Assembly: GCF_018446385.1 (NCBI RefSeq)
Contig: NC_055989.1
Coordinates: 135,559,004-135,623,003 of the forward strand
Length of the DNA stretch: 64,000 nt
Reading direction: 5' to 3'
Origin: Zingiber officinale
Taxonomy: Eukaryota > Streptophyta > Magnoliopsida > Zingiberales > Zingiberaceae
In this document: piece by piece, positions 57,031-64,000 of the stretch
How the letters are laid out: each line of letters opens with the position of its first letter
How positions within the stretch are numbered: the stretch's first letter is position 1
The notes under the pieces: model-generated
What the model saw: only the letters and a program-made list of their open reading frames with translations
Database searches by the model: none
Told to the model about the DNA's origin: nothing
Position numbers and translations under genes: made by a program

Positions 57031-57215
57031 TGACCTCTTGGTACATCATGCTTAGCATCCGGTCACTCCCTTGACCTGCTAAGACTTCTCACCAAGTGTC
57101 CGGTCAATCCCTTTGACCCACTTGGACTTTTCTCTTCGTGTCAAGTATCCGGTCACTCCCTTGACCTACTTGACCTTCTCAACACCAGATGTCCGATCAC
57201 CCTTGATCCATCTGG
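57031..57215. repeat. Hairpin units with stems that differ but stay complementary
   Basis: Four consecutive units around a CCGGTCA-N-TGACC core have 7-bp outer arms: CTTAGCA/TGCTAAG (57051-57083), CCAAGTG/CACTTGG (57092-57125), TCAAGTA/TACTTGA (57141-57173), CCAGATG/CATCTGG (57185-57215). All are fully paired. Confidence 0.9.
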
Positions 57216-57230
57216 ATTTTCCCTTGCCCG

Positions 57231-57690
57231 GCTTCACTCACCAGAACTTTCACCTAGCTTCACTCACTAGGGTTTTCACCTGGCTTCACTCACCAGGATT
57301 TCCAATCTGCCCGGCTTCACTCACCAGGACTTTCCAACTGCCTGACTTCACTCACCAGGACTTTCCCACTGCCTGGCTTCACTCACCAGGACTTTCACCT
57401 AGCTTCACTCACTAGGGTTTTCACAACTGCCTGGCTTCAAACACCAGGACTTTCCCACTGCCTGGCTTCACTCACCAGGACTTATCCGTCTGCCTGGCTT
57501 CACTCACCAGGACTTTCCACATCCGGTCCAGAGAACGAGCTACCGAGCCCTCTCTGACCTAGTCCGGAGAACGAGCTACCGAGCCCTCTCCGACTTCCAC
57601 TTGCCAAGTTCCCATACTTGGACTTCTCTGTGCCAAGTCTCCATACTTGGACTTTTCCCGTGCCAAGCTCCCTGCTTGGACTTTTCACCA
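57231..57690. repeat. Minisatellites of short hairpins in LTR1 U3
   Basis: About ten units with CTTCACTCA between complementary flanks (CCTGG/CCAGG or CCTAG/CTAGG) at 57231-57518. Two 39-bp units with GAGAACGAGCTACCGAGCCC at 57525-57596. Three units with CCAAGT...ACTTGG or CCAAGC...GCTTGG at 57603-57680. Confidence 0.88.
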
Positions 57691-57751
57691 GATGTCTGGT
57701 CAACTCATCTCGGGTCAACCAGGTCAACCTTGACCACGGGTTGCACCCACA

Positions 57752-58338
57752 ATCTCCCAACACTCAAAGCACATTATGTGTAATTTGCTAGAAACTAAAT
57801 GGCTTGAGTTACCTAGAGTTGAGGATGGATGAACGCTCTCTCCTTCATCCCTTCCGGAGGTAGAAGCTTCTTCTTCTTGCTCCGAACTTGAAGAAGAACT
57901 CTCCTCCTCTTCTTCTTTAGATGTTGAGTGGCCCTCAACTTCTAAATCCATTCCTCCATGAAGTGAGCTACTTGGCTCACTTGACTCCTCTTCATGACTT
58001 GAAGTGGAGTTCTCCTCATGGAACTTTGCCAAGTTGTTCCACAACTCCTTGGCATCGTTATATCCACCTATCCTACACAAAACATCATTAGGTAAAGAAA
58101 ATTCAAAAATTTTCAATACCTCATCGTTGACTAGGGATTAGTGGATTTGTTCCTTGGTCCACTCCTTCTTCTCTAGGGTTTCTCCTTTCTTGTCCATCGG
58201 AGGCTTGAAACCTAATTGAACACAACTCCAATTTTCAAGGTTAATCATAAGAAAGTACTTCATTCTTACCTTCCAAAACGCGAAGTCGTCGCGATCGTAG
58301 AAAGGTGGAATTGTGATGTCTTCTCCAAATAACTCCAT
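57752..58338 (-). pseudogene. Truncated gag of element C, between LTR2 and LTR1
   Basis: Starts MELFGEDITIPPFYDRDDFA at 58338 and has a CAA-to-TAA-type stop after EQIH near 58139. It continues through FSLPNDVLCRIGGYNDAKEL, an acidic Ser-rich segment and HIMCFEC, then fuses directly to the purine tract (GGGAGATTG) ahead of LTR1. Everything from the first zinc knuckle to the 3' end of the internal region is deleted. GGGAG is common to both sides of the junction. Confidence 0.88.
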
Positions 58339-58386
58339 TCTCTAGCTCGTGCTCCCCCAGGTGTTGATCCAACGAAGAGCGACCTC

Positions 58387-58398
58387 ACTCTGATACCA
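58387..58398 (-). other. Primer-binding site after LTR2
   Basis: Reverse complement reads TGGTATCAGAGT, adjacent to LTR2 (58401). LTR2 therefore served as a 5' LTR for the truncated unit. Confidence 0.85.
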
Positions 58399-58400
58399 CT

Positions 58401-59170
58401 TGTTAGGACCGATGATCGCGGCTAGAGAGGGGGGGTGTGAATAGCCGACCCCAAATTGCTCGTTTCTTCCTACGATTAGGGTTAGCGCAGCGGAAATAAC
58501 TAAATATAAACGTAAAAAGGAAAGATCAAACCTCAAACTCGAACTCGACGATGTAACGAGGTTCAGAGATGAAACTCCTACTCCTCGGCGTGTCCGTAAG
58601 GTGGACGAAGCCTATCAATCCGTCGGTGGATGAGTCCCCGGAAAACCGGCTAATAAGAACTCCTTCTGGGTGGAGAAACCTCACCACAATGTTTTGCAAA
58701 AGCAATACAGGAGTAGAAAGCAGCAAGAAGCAAAATACAATATAAATGTATGAAACACCTTCGCTTACTTGCCTTCTCTTCGACTGGATGAAGCAGCAGC
58801 TTCTCGGATCCAACCACAACAGGAACCAGCCGATGAAGCTCACAGAAGCTAAAGCTTCAGGAACGAAGAGATCAGCAAAGCTCGCAGAAGAACTTGCAGC
58901 AGCAAGAAGAAGAGGCAGAAACAAGAAGAAGCAGAAGCTTCGGAGAAGTAGAAGAGTAAGAGAGAGACTCCACTGTAGAAGCCCTCAGCCCTTTTATAGC
59001 CTGCATCCACAATCTCCCAAGCTTGTATCCTTGTCAATCATCAAGATACAACTTTTCTGTTCACGTCAAACATTGTCAAACATAACTCGTCAAACATCAA
59101 AACACAACTCGAGTCAAGTCAACTCGAGTCTGGTCAACCAGGTCAACCTTGACCTAAGGTTGCACCAACA
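58401..59170 (-). repeat. LTR2 of element C (770 bp, short U3)
   Basis: TGTTAGGACC to TTGCACCAACA. TATA reversed at 58992-58998. The U3 is only 172 bp. R-U5 is 598 bp, lacking a ~17-bp CTGATCAGTTGGTCCC-containing piece found in LTR1 and LTR3. Confidence 0.9.
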
Positions 59171-59545
59171 ATCTCCCCCTTTTTGATGTTTGACAAAACC
59201 CATAATCAAACCCATAATCAAGTTAGGTTAACCCGATAACCTAACTTAGGTTTTCCAATGTTCTTCCCTGAACATTCTCTAGACATTCTCCATTCTCCTT
59301 TCTACTCTCCCCCTTTTTGACACACATCAAAAAGAGTGAATCAAGGTTAAGAGTTTCTTCCTAATGAAAGTCCCATACCTTTCATTGAAACTCTTAATTT
59401 CCCCCTTGATACTAAGGTCCAACAATTAACTTAGTGATAATCCCATATCACTCAAGTCTTTAGGAGTAAAAGCTCCCCCTAAAAGTCAACTTCCCTTGAC
59501 TAATAGGTAAAATTCCCCCTAAGGGTCAACTCCCCCTTGACCATT
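59171..59545 (-). other. Five or more polypurine tracts upstream of LTR2
   Basis: Pyrimidine runs on the plus strand: CTCCCCCTTTTTGATG at 59173, CTCCCCCTTTTTGACAC near 59306, TTCCCCCTTGAT near 59399, CTCCCCCTAAAAG near 59472, TTCCCCCTAAGGG near 59512 and CTCCCCCTTGACC near 59530. On the element strand these are AAAAAGGGGGAG-type tracts, the first one abutting the LTR. Confidence 0.85.
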
Positions 59546-60862
59546 GCACCAACAATGTCTTGGAGAGTTTCAACCCTTTAGAAATCCAAAACACCAACTT
59601 CATTGCTGAAATTTCAGACAACCAGTCGAATTTCAGCAATTTCGCACGCCCTGATCGGTCACCAGACCGATCATGCTCCCTCTGGATCGGTCCAGTGACC
59701 GATCCACACAGACCTGGACCGATCAGGGAACCTCCTGATCGGTCCACGACCTCTGATTTCTGATTTCTGAATTTTTCTTCTCCCGAAATTCAGAAACCTC
59801 TAGAAAATCACAGAAAATTCTAAAAATTGTAAAATTTTGATTATACACTCCTCATAACATATACTATCATGGAAAAATAGTTTTCTATGAAAATAACTTC
59901 CATTTTTCAATCTTGATACAAAGTTCACAAGTCTTTGAAATAGCTCAAAGTTAACTCATCTTTGTATCACCTTGTTCAATGATGAATGATATCACTAGAA
60001 AAGCTTCATCAAGGTTTTTCAAATCAATTTTGAAATGATTTTAAACCCTTCAATTTAGGATCATAATCTTAGGGCTAAATGTACATGACTTGTACAAAGG
60101 CTTTCCCTATGATCCCCAATTAGAATTAGGCTCATCTAGGTACAAGAACTATGCACCTTGATCCTAACTCACAATCCTAATATCTCACACACATCTAAGG
60201 TGTATCAAACACATCCAAGTCAATTTTGATGTGAGATATGGGTTTAGGTTAGCTTAATCTAAGTTCTTATGCATTTTTCTAAATAACAATTTGATCTCCA
60301 TATCAAATTGTGTTTTAGTCCTTAAATCAATTTCATTGATCATTAATGCACAAGATGATGACATGACATATAATTGTATCATAAATGGAAACATGTGCCA
60401 ATGTCATGATGTCATGGCATAAAGTATGAAACTTAAATAAAGCATGACATTTAACTAACCTAAGCATTATTATGACATTTTAAATGATCATAAAATAAAT
60501 ATGATGTCATGACATGACATATGGCAAACAATATATGGCAAATAACACATAAAGGTATAGAAAATACCTAATTCTAGCCTTAGTTGCCATTTTTGATAAT
60601 TTTGATCATTTTGCCATAAATTCTATATTCCTAAGTGTAATAGACCTAAAATCATATCCTCAAGACTTTTAGATCACTATGTGCCAACTAGATTGACTCT
60701 AGAAAATTCCTCAAATGTGGTTGACACATCCTAATTATCTTAGGAATAATTTTCACTTTCATTTTCAAGGCTTGATTAGACCTTGAAAATTCCTAAGGTG
60801 TCACCTTTTGCCATGATTAGGTTAACTACCTATTCAAGTGAGGTTGGCATACCTTAAACCAT
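59546..60862 (-). other. Non-coding 3' region of element C
   Basis: No pol homology. GACCGATC palindromes at 59650-59750; the rest is AT-rich with CATGACAT-like words at 60350-60530. Confidence 0.7.
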
Positions 60863-62332
60863 CTAGCGTGATGGAATCACGCTCCTAGGAACCCAATACC
60901 TATTGGAGCTCATTGGGTTCACTAAATATTCACTAGGGATGACTTCCCTAGCAACCCTCCTAATGACCCTCCTAGGCTTTAAAACCTTAGTCATTTGGGA
61001 CTCATCAAGATCAACCCTAGAGGCGACTCCCCTTGTGACCTTGGTGATGGTCTTCCTAGCCCTAGATTTTGTTCCATAATCGAATGGAACATTGTGATAA
61101 GTGGGCTTGACCACTTGAGACTTAGGTTTGTGACCCAAACCTTTCATGTCCTTGGACTTGAGTTTTTGACCCTTAGACCCTAGAGTTGACTTCTCTAAAT
61201 TTTTAAGGGTCTTTTCTAAAGTGTCAAGTCTTGACCTCAAGACTTGATTCTCCTTTTCTAATACCTCAAGTTTTAATTTGTCATTGTTCTTTGAGGTACT
61301 CCTAGGCATATGTCTAGTTGTTTTGGGATTTCTACCTAGGTTCTCCCTAACCTTAGATGAGTTAATCCTAGGATTGACATTTCTAGTGTTGTCCTTACCT
61401 AGGCTAACATGTTTAGCACCTAAGCACATATATTGGTTCCTAAAGTTAACATGCTTATCATTATTAACAATTGCAACAAAACTACTAGCATGTGTCTTAT
61501 TGCAAGAGTGAGACTTAAATGTTACCTTAGGGTTTGCCTTCGCTCCCCCTATTGACGTGCTCGGTCTCTTGTCCTTGTGAGGTTGCCTCTCCCTCGGACA
61601 TTGGCTCCTATAGTGTCCCTTTCGCTTGCATTGGAAGCACACCACGTGCTCCTTGCCCTTGCATATCGGGACTCCGGCTTCCTTGACTTTTGGTGCTGGT
61701 GGAGTCTTCCTAATCCTCCTTAGACACTTACTCTTGTAATGTCCATACTCCCTACACTCAAAGCACATTATGTGTAATTTATTTGAAATTGAAATGCTTG
61801 AGTTACCTAGGGTTGAGGATGGATGAAGACTTTCTTCTTCATCCCTTCCGGAGGTAGAAGCTTCTTCCTCTTGCTCCATTCTTGAAGAAGAACTCTCCTC
61901 CTCCTCTTCCTTAGATGTTGAGTAGCCCTCAACTTCTAATTCCTCTCCTCCATGATGTGAGCTACTTGGCTCACTTGACTCCTCTTCATGACTTGAAATG
62001 GAGCTTCCCTCATAGAGCTTGGCCAAGTTGTTCCACAACTCCTTGGCATTGTTATATCCACCTACCTTACACAAAATGTCATTAGGTAATGAAAATTCAA
62101 GAATTTTCGTTACCTCATCGTTGATTGTGGATTGGTGGATTTGCTCCTTCGTCCACTTTTTCTTCTCTAGGGGTTTTCCGTCTTTATCCACCGGATGGGT
62201 AAACCCTACTTACACACAACTCCAATGAACTAGGTTAGTCATAAGAAAGTACTTCATCCTTACCTTCCAATACGCGAAGTCGTCGCGATCGTAGAAGGGT
62301 GGAATCGTGATATCCTCTCCGAATTGATCCAT
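60863..62332 (-). pseudogene. Nearly intact gag of element C with two zinc knuckles
   Basis: Full gag starts at 62332 (MDQFGEDITIPPFYDRDDFA). A single in-frame TAA at 62212-62210 (codon 41) replaces a Gln codon kept as CAA in the second copy (57752-58338). From an internal Met at 62191 the remaining 442 codons are open. Order: UBN2 region (SLPNDILCKVGGYNNAKELW), acidic Ser-rich segment, CCHC knuckle CFECREYGHYKSKC, second knuckle CFQCKRKGHYRSQC, a basic stretch, a coiled-coil-like segment (LEKENQVLRSRLDTLEKT), then a C-terminal RYWVPRSVIP block. No protease or RT follows. One mutation from a complete gag, so probably the youngest element here. Confidence 0.9.
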
Positions 62333-62379
62333 CTCTAGCTTATGCTCCCTCGGATGTTAATCCGGCGAAGAGCGACCTC

Positions 62380-62391
62380 GCTCTGATACCA
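62380..62391 (-). other. Primer-binding site after LTR3
   Basis: Reverse complement is TGGTATCAGAGC, two bases inside LTR3. Confidence 0.9.
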
Positions 62392-62393
62392 CT

Positions 62394-63180
62394 TGTTAGG
62401 ACCGATGATTGCGGCTAGAGAGGGGGGGTGTGAATAGCCGACCCCAAATTGCTCGTTTCTTCTTACGATTAGGGTTAGCGCAGCGGAAATAACTAAATAG
62501 AAATGCAAAAAGGAAAGATAAAACCTCAAACTCGAACTCGACGATGTAACGAGGTTCGGAGATGAAACTCCTACTCCTCGGCGTGTCCGTAAGGTGGATG
62601 AAGCCTATCAATCCGTCGGTGGATGAGTCCCCGGAAAACCGGCTAATAAGAACTCCTTCTGGGTGGAGAAACCTCACCACAATATTTTGCAAAAGCAATA
62701 CAGGAGTAGAAAGCAGCAAGAAGCAAAATACAATACAAATGTATGAAACACCTTCGCTTACTTGCCTTCTCTTCGACTGGATGAAGCAGTAGCTTCTCGG
62801 ATCCAACCACAACAGCAACAGGAACTGATCAGTTGGTCCCAGCCGAGTGAAAGCTCCCAAAAAGCTTCAGGAATGAAGAGCTCAGCAAAGCTCGCAGAAG
62901 AACTTGCAGCAGCAAGAAGAAGAGGCAGAAACAAGAAGAAGCAGAAGCTTCGGAGAAGCAGAAGAGTAAGAGAGAGACTCCACTGTAGAAGCCCTCAGCC
63001 CTTTTATAGCCTGCATCCACAATCTCCCAAGCTTGTATCCTTGTCAATCATCAAGATACAACTTTTCTGTTCACGTCAAACATTGTCAAACATAACTCGT
63101 CAAACATCAAAACACAACTCGAGTCAAGTCAACTCGAGTCTGGTCAACCAGGTCAACCTTGACCTAAGGTTGCACCAACA
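62394..63180 (-). repeat. LTR3 of element C (787 bp)
   Basis: TGTTAGGACC to GCACCAACA. TATA reversed at 63002-63008. R-U5 has the same length as LTR1 (615 bp) while the 172-bp U3 matches LTR2. Confidence 0.9.
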
Positions 63181-63185
63181 AAGGA

Positions 63186-64000
63186 GAGGTGACTAATCCA
63201 AGGATCCACACACTATATGCTATCTCCACTATGAAACACTCCTTCTCGGTCATGGCCGGAGGCGGAGAAGCCTCGTACAAACTCACACAACAACACACAC
63301 ACAAACACAAGAAGAGAGTACAAGATACAAATAAAAACACTACTTTTTCTTGCTTACTTGTAGCTTGTTGTTGCCTCTTGAACCTTGGAGAAACCCCTCC
63401 AAGTGCCTTCAAGACTGGTAGTGAAAGTCGGAGAGAGCGCTGTGAAATCGCACACAAATCACAAATGAAGCTCGCAAAGAACTGGCAAAGAAAACGCTCC
63501 GCCCAGGCTATATACAGTGCTCCAAATCGATCCAAATCAACCTCAATCGATTGCCACGTCAGCACCCAGCAATCCCAGTCGTTCATCGCCTGCAACCTGC
63601 GCAACGGTCACTTCCCAATCGATTGGGAACATCTGGATTGATCGGTGGATCGATCCAGAAGCATTCTGTGCTTCTCGCGATCGCGTGAGAACATCCCTGC
63701 CCAATTGATCGACTGATCAATTGGCAACTCCCAATCAATCGCCCGATCGATTGGGAAAGGCTCTATGCTCATGAAATATGGTCCCAATCGATCGACCAAT
63801 CGATTGGGCATTCCTTCCTTCGCAGCACACTCTAATCGATCCACTGATCGATTGGAGTTTGTTCAATCGATCGCCTGATTGATTGAACACCCTGGACTTG
63901 ACTCAAACTCAAGTCCAGCTCCCCAAATCCAACTCTCGATCAACCGTGACCTGTTGGGTTTGCACGCCTAGCATTTGGCTACTTTCGACCAACCTCGAAC
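63186..64000 (-). repeat. LTR of element B, second part, runs off the window
   Basis: Continues the LTR begun at 55923. TATA-like CTGTATATAGCC (minus strand, near 63510). CAATCGATTGGG palindromes at 63600-63890, including the perfect 18-bp TTCCCAATCGATTGGGAA at 63612-63629 and a 26-bp inverted pair at 63783-63808. Confidence 0.85.

Larger units (their letters stand above)
56069..57751 (-). repeat. LTR1 of element C (1683 bp, long U3)
   Basis: TGTTAGGACCGATG at the plus-strand start, CACCCACA at the end. TATA box TATAAAA reversed at 56677-56683. R-U5 is 615 bp, the same as in LTR3. The U3 side (~1068 bp) is a mosaic of palindromes and minisatellites absent from LTR2 and LTR3. Confidence 0.88.
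56069..63180 (-). mobile_element. Composite three-LTR element C with target duplication AAGGA
   Basis: AAGGA occurs at 56064-56068 and 63181-63185. Read on the minus strand: LTR3 (63180-62394), primer site, gag (62332-60863), non-coding region with purine tracts, LTR2 (59170-58401), primer site, truncated gag, purine tract, LTR1 (57751-56069). One target duplication for the whole, with a shared middle LTR, points to tandem amplification after a single insertion, for example by unequal crossing-over. Confidence 0.9.

Noticed and set aside
63189..63641. Overlapping ORFs of ~150 codons on both strands
   Set aside because: Inside LTR B; low-complexity ACACAC and purine-rich sequence, no protein family seen.

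Overview
This window is plant nuclear DNA made mostly of nested retrotransposons. Only two host genes are convincing, both intronless pentatricopeptide-repeat (PPR) genes: an E-subgroup editing-factor type at 34677-36449 (+) and a P-class type at 45863-48214 (-). Both have a GC-rich 5' end that grades into an AT-rich 3' end, a pattern common in commelinid monocots. The LTR style (Sirevirus-like elements with GGGCGCCCGG, GACCGATCAG and CAATCGATTGGG palindromes) makes me think of the ginger order (Zingiberales). That placement is inference with low confidence.

Layout, 1-34 kb: a decayed Ty1/copia element with gag-pol relic (1070-6045); a gag-only Sirevirus-like element with 1.2-kb LTRs (6572-12453) flanked by an unusually long direct repeat; a solo LTR with 5-bp target duplication (12748-13909); a tRNA-derived SINE (13943-14150); a copia pol relic split by a solo LTR (16100-17860); two minus-strand gag-only elements (18121-20161 and 20162-24322); a second SINE (25834-26080); opposed LTR fragments carrying two further solo LTRs (26290-29976); and an Athila-type Ty3/gypsy LTR with decayed primer-binding site and gag, itself split by a solo LTR (29977-33620).

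Layout, 34-50 kb: a gene island with the two PPR genes, a small terminal-inverted-repeat element, a third SINE with a 28-T tail, a minisatellite, a foldback hairpin with a TA loop, gypsy-type LTR sequence, a rearranged endogenous pararetrovirus relic (about 41.5-44.5 kb) and nested MITEs.

Layout, 50-64 kb: gypsy LTR sequence with 107-bp tandem repeats, an old LTR, and a three-level nest. A plus-strand gag element (from 54360) is broken at 55922 by a minus-strand LTR, which is broken at 56069-63180 by a composite element C. C has three LTRs and two internal regions between one pair of perfect 5-bp target duplications.

The two genes are unlinked in function except that both should encode organelle RNA-binding proteins. 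The most unusual signals are: (1) LTR repeat units that form hairpins whose stems differ from unit to unit but stay complementary; (2) the three-LTR composite with exchanged U3 regions; (3) the rearranged pararetrovirus relic with inverted reverse transcriptase and duplicated promoter; (4) a 118-bp duplicated flank around an LTR element. All boundaries were read by eye; no alignment or database search was run.
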